Source: a bacterium (lineage in GTDB: Bacteria; Verrucomicrobiota; Kiritimatiellia; CAIKKV01; CAIYGI01). Taken from it: DNA of 36,722 nt. The notes under the pieces are model-generated. The model ran no database searches. It was not told the origin of the DNA and saw nothing but the letters and a program-made list of their open reading frames with translations. The stretch spans positions 1-36,722 of the forward strand of contig JANYBP010000088.1 of assembly GCA_025360745.1 (NCBI GenBank). Direction: 5' to 3'. Position numbers and translations under genes: made by a program. Shown one piece after another: positions 25,052 through 34,284 of this stretch; position 1 is the first letter of the stretch; every line of letters begins with the position of its first letter.

Positions 25052-26701
25052 ATGAAAACGCTTTTGGTCATGCTGGCTTGTGGAACCGCCCTGCTGGGCG
25101 CCGCCGTCCGTGGGGACGCTCCCGCGGTGACGCCGCTGGGAATGTACTTGACGTCGTTGAGCGCGCCGGCGCGGTTGGCGGCGGACGTGGTCGGCAATCT
25201 CTACGTCGTGGATCCCCTGGCCGGCAACGTGATTGTCTTCGACGCCTTCGGGCGCGTGCGCGCGTCGCGTTCCGGGCTCGGACGACCGCTGGGCATTGCC
25301 GTGGATTCCCAGGGCCGGATATTTCTCGGCGCCGAAAAGAGCGGCAGTATCAGCGTCTATGACGCGCAGTGGAATCTGCTCTACAAACTCGGGGCCGGCG
25401 ACGGGGAGTTCGGCCTGCCCAATTACATCGCCATCGATCCAGCCAGCAACACGGTCTTCGTAGCCGACAGCGCAGCCAACGAGATCAAGGTTTACTCGGG
25501 AACAGCGCTGGTGAATCGCTTCGGCTCCTTCGGAAGTTTGAACGGGCAGTTCGATTTCCCGGCCGGGGTCGGCGTCAGCGCCGGCGGCGAGGTCTGGGTT
25601 GTGGACCAGAACAACGATCGTGTGCAGGTCTTCGACCGCAGCGGCGTCTACCTGCGCCAGATCAACTTCCGCAGCGGCATGTTCTCCGATCGAACCGGCC
25701 GCCGGCAAGGGCTGGTGTTGGACAAGGCGGGACACTTTTTTGTCGCCGATTCGTTCCAGGGCACGGTGACCGCCTATGACACCGCCACCGGCGCCGCCTA
25801 TGGCAGCGTGGGTAGCTTTGGAGTGCTCGCCGGAGAGTTCAACCTGCCCGCGGCAACCGCCATCGATCCCTACAACCGGCTTTATGTGGCTTCGACTGGA
25901 AACGGACGGGTGGAAATGTTCGGCTTGGACAAATACATCCATCTCACCATGGAACCGCCCACTCCCGTCGTCGCCGCCGGAACCGCCATCGTCTTCACGG
26001 CCATCGCGGGCGGCCAGGGCCCCTTTACCTTCCAATGGCTGCGGAATTCCGTGCCGCTCAGCGATGGCGGCAGCATCGGCGGCGCAACCAATGGCGTCCT
26101 GACCATCACAGGGGCCGGCACGACAGACGGCGGGGCCTATTCCGTGATCGTCACTGGTCCCGCCGGAACAATTACGAGCAGTCTGGCGCAGGTAACGGTG
26201 CAGATTCCGCCGGCGATCCTCGCCGGTCCCGCCGGCGCGACCGTGCTGCGTGGCGCCCGGGTCGAGTTTTCGGTCGCCGCAAGCGGCGATAATCCGGGTT
26301 ACCAGTGGAAGCACGAAGGCTTGGAGCTTCCCGGCGAAACCAACAGCACGCTGGTCCTGACCGAGGCGCAAACGTTCAATGCGGGACTTTACAAGGTCAT
26401 CGTGAAAAACGACGCCGGCTCGGTCGTCAGCCCCCCCGCCCTGCTGACCGTGCTCGTGCCTCCGCAGATCATGGAATTCCTCGGCATCGCCATGCTGCCC
26501 GAAGCGCCCTCCGTCCTGACGCTCAATTCGGATCCCGGCGCAAGTTACGAACTGGATGTCACAACTAACTTTACCGACTGGGTCTTGTGCTCCACCTTCA
26601 CGAACGACACCGGCACCATGGACCTGACCGACCCGGACTCAACCAACGCAGTAAAGCGTTACTATCGCTTCCGCTGGCTGCCCCCGTCGCCAGCCCCTTG
26701 A
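25052..26701 (+). CDS. Exported NHL-propeller protein with Ig-like domains
   Basis: A 549-residue secreted protein. The signal peptide (KTLLVMLACGTALLGAAVRG) is followed by an NHL propeller over residues ~35-295 (GNLYVVDPLAGNVIVFDAFG, GRIFLGAEKSGSISVYD, NTVFVADSAANEIKVYSG, NRLYVASTGNGRVEMFG). Two Ig-like domains follow (FQWLRNSVPLSDGG and YQWKHEGLELPGE), then a C-terminal module (YELDVTTNFTDWVLC, ending RYYRFRWLPP) common in PVC-group surface proteins. There is no lipobox, so it is probably released or sorted to the surface. The start ATG at 25052 gives a clean signal peptide; a TTG at 25034 is in frame. It is the last gene of the cytochrome run and may be an extracellular partner. Confidence 0.84.
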   Translation: MKTLLVMLACGTALLGAAVRGDAPAVTPLGMYLTSLSAPARLAADVVGNLYVVDPLAGNVIVFDAFGRVRASRSGLGRPLGIAVDSQGRIFLGAEKSGSISVYDAQWNLLYKLGAGDGEFGLPNYIAIDPASNTVFVADSAANEIKVYSGTALVNRFGSFGSLNGQFDFPAGVGVSAGGEVWVVDQNNDRVQVFDRSGVYLRQINFRSGMFSDRTGRRQGLVLDKAGHFFVADSFQGTVTAYDTATGAAYGSVGSFGVLAGEFNLPAATAIDPYNRLYVASTGNGRVEMFGLDKYIHLTMEPPTPVVAAGTAIVFTAIAGGQGPFTFQWLRNSVPLSDGGSIGGATNGVLTITGAGTTDGGAYSVIVTGPAGTITSSLAQVTVQIPPAILAGPAGATVLRGARVEFSVAASGDNPGYQWKHEGLELPGETNSTLVLTEAQTFNAGLYKVIVKNDAGSVVSPPALLTVLVPPQIMEFLGIAMLPEAPSVLTLNSDPGASYELDVTTNFTDWVLCSTFTNDTGTMDLTDPDSTNAVKRYYRFRWLPPSPAP

Positions 26702-26726
26702 GCGGTTCGAACGAACGGCAAAAATA

Positions 26727-26816
26727 GTAATGGGTCAGTGACGCAGGCAGGCATTTCGTGACGCAAGCCGGAGGCGTTACCCACGGGGCCACTCCGCCAC
26801 GTCACCGACTCATTAC
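26727..26816. mobile_element. MITE-like element sharing termini with copy A (copy B)
   Basis: Left end GTAATGGGTCAGTGACG (26727-26743) and right end CGTCACCGACTCATTAC (26800-26816) form a 17-bp inverted repeat with two mismatches. The outer 12 bp match the ends of the element at 145-276, but the interior differs. There is no coding capacity. The pair brackets the glycosyltransferase and cytochrome region and marks its border with the CRISPR-Cas locus. Confidence 0.6.
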
Positions 26817-26866
26817 CAAAACAACTTGCGCGTTCTTGATGCCAGGACTACTCTAGCTCCCATGAA

Positions 26867-26887
26867 TCGCGTAACCGCGACTTTTTC
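26867..26887. terminator. Short hairpin followed by a T run
   Basis: TCGCG (26867-26871), loop TAAC, CGCGA (26876-26880), then CTTTTTC. It is a small terminator-like structure between the cytochrome locus and cas3. The stem is only 5 bp, so it may be weak. No clear cas promoter could be identified in 26817-26931. Confidence 0.4.
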
Positions 26888-26931
26888 AAACGCATCTGAA
26901 GTTGTCGTGTCGGGAAACTAAGACGTGCCGT

Positions 26932-29580
26932 ATGTCTCCGCTTCCAAAGAAACGCACGACGGATGAAAACCCATCCGCTGGCCCCATTCGTTATGAGTCG
27001 TGCTGGGCCAAGACAACGGACAGTGGACGTCCAGGAATTTCGGTTTTTCAGCATTGTTCAACCTCGGCGGTGATTGCACGGTTGCTGGCCAATTTTGCGC
27101 CTGAACGTCTGCGCAAGAGGCTCCGTCTCGGCGACGTGGCGGTCTGTCTGACTGCGCTGCACGATGTCGGCAAGGTGTCGCCAGGATTTCAAGGCAAATG
27201 TAAATCTTGGCTTGCGACGCATGGCGGAGCGGGCGCGGGGTTCACATGGCATGGCGCCGAATCCGACCACGGCAGGGTTACCCAACGGACGCTTCAGACG
27301 CTTCTGGGAGAAGATGGCCCATTGCGCTACTGGGCGGCCATTGCCGGCGCCCATCACGGAAAACTGAAGGGAGATTTCATTCCGGCGCTCGATGGCCTTA
27401 CTGAGGCCTGGGATGTCGAACGCCGCCGACTGGTCGCGGATCTATGTCGCGAGTTCGGACCTTTGCCGTCGGACATTCCGCCGGAACCATATGGCGATAA
27501 CGGTCCGCTCTGGGCTTGCGCCGGTTTGATAACAGTGGCCGATTGGCTGGCTTCGGATGAGAGAACCTTCCCACCTTCCAAGGTGTTAGCATCGGCGGAG
27601 ATCAAGGAACGGGCCGTCGACCAAATTGAACGCATAGGTTTCGGACGCATCAAGGTGACCGCCGGACGACGTTTTCGCGACTTGTTTCCATTCCCCGCTA
27701 ATCCTCTACAAAAGGCCGTTGAAGAAACGGTGAGCATGGCCGGAATTTACATAATCGAAGGGCCCATGGGTTGCGGGAAGACCGAGGCGGCTTTGGCTGC
27801 CGCCTACCGACTACTGGCGACCGATAAGGCTACAGGTTTGTATTTCGCCCTGCCGACGCAAACCACCAGCAATCGTATTCACACGCGGATCGAGGCGTTT
27901 CTGGCGAAACTTGGCGACGGGATGCGTGCCAGACTAGTCCACGGTTCTTCCTGGTTGCAGGCAGCTGAGGATGCCATTCCCGTGGGGGTCGAAAACGATG
28001 CCGACGCTCCGCATGCCGGCCGCGACTGGTTCGCCTCCACCCGCCGCGCACTGCTCGCGCCATTCGGCGTCGGCACGGTGGATCAAGCTCTCCTCGGTGT
28101 TGTCGCGGCGAAACACTTCTTTGTGCGCCAGTACGCGTTGGCCGGAAAGGTTGTGGTGCTGGACGAAGTGCATTCGTATGACCTGTATACCGGCACGCTG
28201 ATTGACAAACTTATCAAGCGGCTTTGTGAACTTGGGGCCACGGTCATTGTCCTCTCTGCCACCCTGACCACCGCCCGCCGTCGTCAGTTGTTGGGCGCAG
28301 ACGAAGGCGCCGAAATTCAGGCGGCCGATGCCGCCTACCCTTTACTGTCCGGTGTTCAGAATGGACATTCTTTGACGCCTGTAACTGTCGTGCTCGACGA
28401 ACCTGAGAAGCGAGTACGCGTCAGTTTCCGGTCAAAAACCGAACTGGCCGAAGCCTGTTTGGCGGAAGCCCGCGCTGGCGCCTGTGTACTTTGGATTCAC
28501 AACACCGTGGATGAGGCCCAAGCGACCGCACGGGAACTACGCGGTCGAAATCAGGAAGGCGGTCCCGAAATCGGTCTGTTGCATGCCCGCTTTCCGCTGT
28601 TCCTTCGGGATGCGTTGGAGAAGAAATGGCTTGATGCGCTCGGAAAGGACGATGCTCAGCTTCCCAAACGCCCAAACGGTTGCGTACTGGTTTCTACGCA
28701 GGTGGCCGAACAAAGCGTTGACATCGATGCCGATCTACTGGTTACCGATCTCGCTCCCACCGACATGCTGCTGCAACGGATGGGACGGCTCTGGCGGCAT
28801 TCGCGCACGACTCGCCCGCGAGCATGTCCAGAAGTCTGGATACAGTCCCCAAGCCTCGACCTTGCGAGGCTGCGCGCAGCGTCGAAGGTAGAGATTATGG
28901 CGGCCTTCGGGAAGTCCACTCGGGTCTACGCCCCCTATGTGCTCCTTCGGACCCTTGTGCAATGGCAAGGCCGCTCTATCATCACGCTCCCACACGATAT
29001 ACGACTATTGCTCGAAGCGACATACGCCGATCCGCCTGACGCCGAACCCGGCGTCTGGCGCGAGTTTTACGCGAAACTAAAAGAACAGAAATGCGAGATG
29101 GCCATGCGTGCGCTGGGTAACAGTACGCCATGGCAAGTTGCTCTGGAAGATGAGGAAGGGATACAGACGCGTTGGAACGGGTGCCCAAGGACGCCAATCC
29201 TTCCGCTGGTAAAATGGGGCGACTGGACAAGCGGGCGTTTTCGGTTGCTGGACCCCGGCGAACCTGAGGTAAATATCGATCCTTACCTTTTCTCGCTTGC
29301 CGCGGCCAAGGCAATACACCGCAACATCGTACAGGCGCCGGCATGGACCGTCCGCAACCAACGCAACGACGCACCGCGCTGGTTTGCCGAACACGCGCCA
29401 CATGGAACTGTACCGCTGAAACTCATGAAAGATGGCGCATTGCGCACACTGACGGATGGAGAAACCTGCCTTGCGTGGAACGCGAACGATGGTATTGTGA
29501 TCTGGAGGGCAGAGGCGGCGGTGCCGAGCAGCCATGACCGAACGCGCCGGGAGGAGGAGGACGATGAATCTTACGACTGA
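26932..29580 (+). CDS. cas3: Type I-E CRISPR helicase-nuclease Cas3
   Basis: Cas3 is recruited by Cascade to unwind and degrade target DNA. Of its 882 residues (E. coli Cas3 is about the same length), the N-terminal HD nuclease shows LHDVGK (His77-Asp78) and AHHGK. The SF2 helicase shows Walker A GPMGCGKT (277-284), DEVH (411-414), SAT (442-444) and motif VI-like QRMGRLWRH. The motif set looks intact. ATG 26932 has only a weak ribosome site; an in-frame TTG at 26902 would add ten residues. The 3' end overlaps cse1 by 17 nt, so cas3 is part of the operon, unlike E. coli where it has its own promoter. Confidence 0.94.
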   Translation: MSPLPKKRTTDENPSAGPIRYESCWAKTTDSGRPGISVFQHCSTSAVIARLLANFAPERLRKRLRLGDVAVCLTALHDVGKVSPGFQGKCKSWLATHGGAGAGFTWHGAESDHGRVTQRTLQTLLGEDGPLRYWAAIAGAHHGKLKGDFIPALDGLTEAWDVERRRLVADLCREFGPLPSDIPPEPYGDNGPLWACAGLITVADWLASDERTFPPSKVLASAEIKERAVDQIERIGFGRIKVTAGRRFRDLFPFPANPLQKAVEETVSMAGIYIIEGPMGCGKTEAALAAAYRLLATDKATGLYFALPTQTTSNRIHTRIEAFLAKLGDGMRARLVHGSSWLQAAEDAIPVGVENDADAPHAGRDWFASTRRALLAPFGVGTVDQALLGVVAAKHFFVRQYALAGKVVVLDEVHSYDLYTGTLIDKLIKRLCELGATVIVLSATLTTARRRQLLGADEGAEIQAADAAYPLLSGVQNGHSLTPVTVVLDEPEKRVRVSFRSKTELAEACLAEARAGACVLWIHNTVDEAQATARELRGRNQEGGPEIGLLHARFPLFLRDALEKKWLDALGKDDAQLPKRPNGCVLVSTQVAEQSVDIDADLLVTDLAPTDMLLQRMGRLWRHSRTTRPRACPEVWIQSPSLDLARLRAASKVEIMAAFGKSTRVYAPYVLLRTLVQWQGRSIITLPHDIRLLLEATYADPPDAEPGVWREFYAKLKEQKCEMAMRALGNSTPWQVALEDEEGIQTRWNGCPRTPILPLVKWGDWTSGRFRLLDPGEPEVNIDPYLFSLAAAKAIHRNIVQAPAWTVRNQRNDAPRWFAEHAPHGTVPLKLMKDGALRTLTDGETCLAWNANDGIVIWRAEAAVPSSHDRTRREEEDDESYD

Positions 29581-31120
29581 TCTCTGGATTCCGATTGTCT
29601 GGAACAGCGGGGAAACAGGTCAAGTCAGTCTGCGCGATGCTTTCCTGCGGGGACACGAAATCCGCGATTTGGCCGTGCGCCCCCACGAACGTATCGCCCT
29701 GATGCGCCTGTTGATTTGTGTCGCCCAAGCCGCACTCGACGGCCCAAAAGATCGCGCCGACTGGAAGACCTGCCGCGACCGTATCGCGAAAGAAACCGAC
29801 CGTTACCTTAAGAAATGGGGGTTTGCCTTCGAACTCCTCGGTCCGGGGCCGAGGTTCTTGCAGATGAAGGGCATCACGCCTACAGAGACTTCAGGAGAAG
29901 GCAATGACATCGCAAAACTGGACCTTGATTTGGCTTCAGGCAACATGTCTTCCCTTTTCGATACCGCAGGTGGTTCCGACCGTTCGTTCACGCCGGCGCG
30001 TGTGGCGCTTATACTTCTTACATTCCAGTGTTTCTCGCCTGGGGGGTTGCTGTCGGAGTGTCTCTGGAATGGGCAACGCACGAAAAAGGCCGGAAACGAG
30101 ACGGGGCCTTGCCTAGCGGATCGAATGGTCCACACGTTTGTTCTGGACCGTGCCAACCTTCTTGATCAGGTGCAGTCCAATCTTGTCGCGCAAGATGTAC
30201 TGGCATCAATTGGATGGGGCAAGCCGGTTTGGGAAATGATGCCGAAAGGCTGCAACACAGACACGCCGGAAGTGGCCAATGCGTTGGCAACGCACTTGGG
30301 CAGACTGGTTCCCATAAGTCGCGCCATATGGATCGGCAACGATCTGAAGTCGGTTATCTGGGGGTGCGGGCTGGAGTATCTCCCATTTGATAAGTGCGCG
30401 TGGCGTGATCCATTTGCGACCATTTGCGCGGACAAATACGAGGAGGGCGTGCGCAAACCTTTGGCGGTGTCAACCGACCGAGCGCTCTGGCGGGAACTGC
30501 ACGCAATCACCACTGTCCGCACGTCTGAAGAACGCAATGCCATAGGTGGTCCTTTTCCGCTAACGCATTTTGACAAAATGGCACACGCCTGCGATGTATG
30601 GACAGGCGGCCTTGTCGTCAAGCAGAAGTCCAAGATTCTGGAGGCCGTCGAATCGGTCTTCCATGTGCCTGCTGGAATGTTCGTTGATACCGGAAGGGCG
30701 TTGTATCAGGACGGCGTGGCCTTCTCTGATCGACGTGCCAGACAACTGACCCATGCTGTGGTCGTGTACCGACAGGAACTCAAGGATGAGTTGGACCGGA
30801 AGGAAACGCGCAAACGCGGCATGGAGGTGAAACGTAAGGCTGCCGCACACTATTGGACCGCCGTGGAACAAGAAGTGCGCCAACTGTTGACTGTGGTCGA
30901 GAATCCGGCTCTTCTCGGTTTTGACCTTACGAAACCGCAGTGGAAGACAACCGCCTGGGGTAGAAGCATCTCCCGCGCCGCGCGGGAAGCCTATGACCTC
31001 GCCTGTCCTCACGCCACGCCCCGGCAGTACAAGGCGTATGCTTTCGGTCTTCAGGCTCTTTTTGCACAGCCGCCCGCCGGCAGCGACGATTCGGAAACCG
31101 AGACAACAACGGAGGAATGA
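29564..31120 (+). CDS. casA: Cascade large subunit Cse1 (Cas8e)
   Basis: The large subunit of the type I-E surveillance complex recognises the PAM and recruits Cas3. The N-terminus NLTTDLWIPIVWNSGETG with VSLRDAFLRGHEIRDLAV matches the family, and the length of 518 residues is normal. GAGGAGGAGG upstream fixes ATG 29564, inside the end of cas3; an in-frame ATG at 29534 is upstream of that site. Cse2 follows after 3 nt. Confidence 0.93.
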   Translation: MNLTTDLWIPIVWNSGETGQVSLRDAFLRGHEIRDLAVRPHERIALMRLLICVAQAALDGPKDRADWKTCRDRIAKETDRYLKKWGFAFELLGPGPRFLQMKGITPTETSGEGNDIAKLDLDLASGNMSSLFDTAGGSDRSFTPARVALILLTFQCFSPGGLLSECLWNGQRTKKAGNETGPCLADRMVHTFVLDRANLLDQVQSNLVAQDVLASIGWGKPVWEMMPKGCNTDTPEVANALATHLGRLVPISRAIWIGNDLKSVIWGCGLEYLPFDKCAWRDPFATICADKYEEGVRKPLAVSTDRALWRELHAITTVRTSEERNAIGGPFPLTHFDKMAHACDVWTGGLVVKQKSKILEAVESVFHVPAGMFVDTGRALYQDGVAFSDRRARQLTHAVVVYRQELKDELDRKETRKRGMEVKRKAAAHYWTAVEQEVRQLLTVVENPALLGFDLTKPQWKTTAWGRSISRAAREAYDLACPHATPRQYKAYAFGLQALFAQPPAGSDDSETETTTEE

Positions 31121-31123
31121 GTT

Positions 31124-31654
31124 ATGGCCAAACAACGTCCGCCCATCGAACCGGCATCCAGATTCATCAAATATCTTGGACAATTCAACAACGACCGCGG
31201 TGCGCTCGCCAGTTTGCGCGGCGCGCTCAGCGAGACGCGCCGTCACCGTGCCTGGCCGTTGCTTGGCGGTTTTCCCGGCGCCATAGGCGACGAAAAGTAT
31301 GAACTTGTGGCGGCATTGTGGGCGGCGGACCCGGCGAACGCGACTCTCGATCGTAACCTTGGCGCAACGCTGCATGCCCTCACCGCTGAACACAATAGTT
31401 TCGAGGGCCGATTCAAACGCATCCTGACGGCTGACCGTGAAGAAGCGCCTCGCTTGGTAGCGCCACTGGTTCGCGCCGCTCAGGTCAAAGGGGTTCCGGT
31501 ACACTACGCACGGCTCCTTTCCGACCTGATTTGCTGGGGCGACGACGTGAAGGTGGAGTGGGCCAGGGCTTTCTGGGGCGATGGCGAAGCGGTGGACAAG
31601 AATGACGGCGGCCTGCATCCGGCGCTGTCAGACATCACAAAGGAGGCCACATGA
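31124..31654 (+). CDS. casB: Cascade small subunit Cse2 (Cas11e)
   Basis: A 176-residue, Arg-rich helical small subunit that lines the crRNA-target belly of Cascade as a dimer. The motif RFIKYLGQFNNDRGALASLR near the N-terminus and the HRAWPLLGGF stretch are typical of CasB. GGAGGAATGAG lies before the ATG. Its stop overlaps the cas6e start by 4 nt. Confidence 0.92.
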   Translation: MAKQRPPIEPASRFIKYLGQFNNDRGALASLRGALSETRRHRAWPLLGGFPGAIGDEKYELVAALWAADPANATLDRNLGATLHALTAEHNSFEGRFKRILTADREEAPRLVAPLVRAAQVKGVPVHYARLLSDLICWGDDVKVEWARAFWGDGEAVDKNDGGLHPALSDITKEAT

Positions 31655-32352
31655 ACTACCTTACGCAAGCGTTCATCGGTTTTCGCGAGGCCCGTGAATA
31701 CCCCCTCTCGGCGGACAAGCCGGGCCTTCGCGATCTCTACGACTGGCACCAGCTGGTCTGGCAGGCGTTTCCCGGGCGCAACGACGATTCACGCCAGTTC
31801 CTCACGCGTGTCGATGCGCAGGAGCGCGAGCGCCGCTACCGGTTGCTCATTGTTTCGGCAAACGAACCCGCGGCGCCGCGCAATTGGTCAAACGAACCGG
31901 AAGCATGGCAAACGCGCGAACTATCGCCGGCATTCTTTCGTCATCGAACGTATCGCTTTCAACTTCGCGTGAATCCGACCAAACGGGGGAACGTTTCGCG
32001 CAAACGCATGCCGCTAGTTACGGACGCGGACCTGCATGCGTGGTTGCAACGCAAAGGTCAACAGCATGGTTTTGTGCCGGATATGACCGCCATACGAACC
32101 ATGCGCGAATCACACGAACACTTCCGAATCGAAGCGCGCAACCTGACCGGCATACACCATTCAGTGAACTTTGACGGCGTGCTGGCCGTTACGAATGACG
32201 CAGCTTTTCAACAGGCCTGTCTTTGTGGCATCGGTTCAGCCAAAGCATTCGGGTTCGGCTTGCTGGCGCTTGTTCCCCTTGGCAAAGAACGCGGCGCAGC
32301 ATCCGCCGGATGCGTAGCAGGTTCAACCACCATGCTAAACACCACACCATGA
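31651..32352 (+). CDS. cas6e: CRISPR RNA endoribonuclease Cas6e
   Basis: It cuts the repeat hairpins of the precursor RNA and stays bound to the 3' end of the crRNA. Its 233 residues have an N-terminal ferredoxin-like fold with a likely catalytic His at residue 33 (DWHQLVWQAF) and the C-terminal glycine-rich loop GIGSAKAFGFGLLALVPL. The order differs from E. coli, where this gene follows cas5e; here it lies between cse2 and cas7e. Its natural substrate, a repeat with a CCCCACG-type stem, is in the array at 36297. Confidence 0.93.
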   Translation: MNYLTQAFIGFREAREYPLSADKPGLRDLYDWHQLVWQAFPGRNDDSRQFLTRVDAQERERRYRLLIVSANEPAAPRNWSNEPEAWQTRELSPAFFRHRTYRFQLRVNPTKRGNVSRKRMPLVTDADLHAWLQRKGQQHGFVPDMTAIRTMRESHEHFRIEARNLTGIHHSVNFDGVLAVTNDAAFQQACLCGIGSAKAFGFGLLALVPLGKERGAASAGCVAGSTTMLNTTP

Positions 32353-32357
32353 ACGTC

Positions 32358-32393
32358 GCCAACGAGAAGCGCCTGGCTTCGCGGGCGTTTGGC
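32358..32393 (+). other. Hairpin in the cas6e-cas7e gap
   Basis: GCCAA (32358-32362) pairs with TTGGC (32389-32393), and inside it GAAGC (32366-32370) pairs with GCTTC (32376-32380). No T-tract follows. This 145-nt gap is the only sizeable break in the cas operon, so the structure could affect processing or separate expression of the downstream cas7e part. The rest of the gap shows no clear promoter. Confidence 0.35.
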
Positions 32394-32497
32394 TAAACAT
32401 ATGCGCTTGCCTGGCGCTTCAACAACCAACCTGACGTGCCGTTGACCGAACCTGAACATGACAACCGAACCGTACGAACCGAAAGGAAGAGCCGACG

Positions 32498-33592
32498 ATG
32501 AAACTGATTGAACTGCATATCCTGCAATCTTTCCCCGTCTCCTGCCTCAACCGCGACGACGTAGGCGCGCCCAAAACCGCCGTCTTCGGCGGCTGCACCC
32601 GCGCCCGCATATCGAGTCAGTGTCTCAAGCGGGCGATCAGGAAACTGGCGCAAGAGCAATACCCCGCGGCTCGCTTCGGCGGATCGCGCTCGCGTCTGAT
32701 TCTTGAACCATTGCGCGTGGCTATGGAGAAACATGGGATGGCAGCGGCGAAGGCATCCGTGTATGCCGCCCAAGTCGCCGAACTTCTCGCCGGACTCGAC
32801 GCCAAGACGGTTGAATCGGACGGGACGCCAAAGGAAGGAAAGATTCCACGGGTGGGTACGCTGATCTTCCTTTCGCCATCCGAAGTGGATGCCCTTGGAG
32901 CGACCGTGGCCGAACTGGTGACGAAGGACCCAAAGGCCAAACTCGATGTCAAGAAACTTACGAAAGCATGCAAGGCGGTCCCCTTGAGTGACGCCGCCGA
33001 CATTGCCATGTTCGGACGGATGGTGGCCAAAGGTCCAGACTTGACGTTGGAAGGCGCCGGCATGTTCAGTCATGCCTTGTCCACGCACAAAACCGAGAAC
33101 GACATCGATTTCTTTGCGGCGGTCGATGACGAAAAACTGAAAGGCGAGGACGCCGGGGCAGGACACACGGGACCGATCGAGTTCTCCTCTGCCTGCTATT
33201 ACCGCTATGCCGGTCTGAACCTTGGACTTCTGCGGGACGACGAGCACTTGGGCGCGCTCGCCCGCCCTGAGCGCCAGGCGGTGGTCGATGCCTTCCTTCG
33301 CGCGACAATTCTCGCCGTGCCGGGAGCGCGCAAAAACTCCATGAATGCCAACACGGCGCCGTCGTATGTGCTCGGCGTGGTGAAGGCACAAGGACAACCG
33401 CTGCAACTCATAAATGCCTTCGAAACGCCCGTGCGGTGCAAGAACGGTTTGGTCGAACCTTCGGTCAAGGAAATGCGAGAACATCACTCGGCAATGAAAA
33501 AGACCTGGGGAATCGAGACGGCTGAGGAAGTGGCCATCCCGGATGTTCCTCTGGACGAGTTCTGCCGGAGGCTTGTCGCTCATGTCGACTGA
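32498..33592 (+). CDS. cas7e: Cascade backbone subunit Cas7e (Cse4/CasC)
   Basis: Six copies normally form the helical backbone that holds the crRNA. Its 364 residues begin KLIELHILQSFPVSCLNRDD, with GAPKTAVFGGCTRARISSQ, the highly conserved start of the family. C-terminal motifs include RKNSMNANTAPSYVLG. GGAAGAG precedes the ATG. Its 3' end overlaps cas5e by 11 nt. Confidence 0.95.
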   Translation: MKLIELHILQSFPVSCLNRDDVGAPKTAVFGGCTRARISSQCLKRAIRKLAQEQYPAARFGGSRSRLILEPLRVAMEKHGMAAAKASVYAAQVAELLAGLDAKTVESDGTPKEGKIPRVGTLIFLSPSEVDALGATVAELVTKDPKAKLDVKKLTKACKAVPLSDAADIAMFGRMVAKGPDLTLEGAGMFSHALSTHKTENDIDFFAAVDDEKLKGEDAGAGHTGPIEFSSACYYRYAGLNLGLLRDDEHLGALARPERQAVVDAFLRATILAVPGARKNSMNANTAPSYVLGVVKAQGQPLQLINAFETPVRCKNGLVEPSVKEMREHHSAMKKTWGIETAEEVAIPDVPLDEFCRRLVAHVD

Positions 33593-34283
33593 CACAACCA
33601 TCCTGGTCATGTTGCTCGATGGGCCGCTGCAAAGTTGGGGCCACGCGAGCCGCTTTCAACGGCGCACCACAGCCCTGCACCCAACGCGCAGCGGGATACT
33701 CGGCATGCTCTGCGCCGCTCTCGGCGTGGAGAAGGGTTCCGATGCGGAAGCACAGTGGCTGACGCGCCTGACCCCCGAAGCGGGTGTGCGGCTGACGGTT
33801 TTGACACTACCGCGCAAAGTGGAAGGCAGCCGGGAACCGCTGGCCATTCGGCGCCTGGAGGACTTCCATACCGTGAAAGGCACTCGAAATGCCAAGAACA
33901 AACCAAAGAATGATGCCGTCATCACCCATCGTCAGTACCTGCTCGATGCCCGTTTCGGCGTGTTCCTGAATGGGCCGCGGGAGGTGCTTGACGAACTTGC
34001 GGCGGCGTTGCGCAATCCCCGTTGGGGAATCTGGTTTGGGCGAAAGGCTTGCATTCCGGCCGCGCCGGTTCTACAGGGTATGGTAGCGACCGAGGCGGAG
34101 GCGCTGGCGCTGTTGGGCGAGACGGGCCGCGGCATGCAGGAGTTTGCGACGGTTGTGGAAGCGGACTCCTTTGCCGAGGGCACGGACACACTCATGGATG
34201 CGCCGGTCAACTTCAAGACGCGAGTGTTCAAACCGCGCAGGGTTGCGGTTGGCGTACCGATAACGGAACTGGCGGGAGACTGA
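33582..34283 (+). CDS. cas5e: Cascade subunit Cas5e (CasD)
   Basis: It binds the 5' handle of the crRNA and joins Cse1 to the backbone. Its 233 residues start TDTTILVMLLDGPLQSWG, with SGILGMLCAALGV and a glycine-containing C-terminal region. GGAG at about 33567 sets ATG 33582; an in-frame ATG at 33543 precedes that site. The gene ends directly before cas1e. Confidence 0.93.
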   Translation: MSTDTTILVMLLDGPLQSWGHASRFQRRTTALHPTRSGILGMLCAALGVEKGSDAEAQWLTRLTPEAGVRLTVLTLPRKVEGSREPLAIRRLEDFHTVKGTRNAKNKPKNDAVITHRQYLLDARFGVFLNGPREVLDELAAALRNPRWGIWFGRKACIPAAPVLQGMVATEAEALALLGETGRGMQEFATVVEADSFAEGTDTLMDAPVNFKTRVFKPRRVAVGVPITELAGD

Positions 34284-34284
34284 T

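Noticed and set aside
30560..31618. Minus-strand open frame opposite cse1 and cse2
   Set aside because: It lies entirely opposite two clear Cascade genes and shows no domain.
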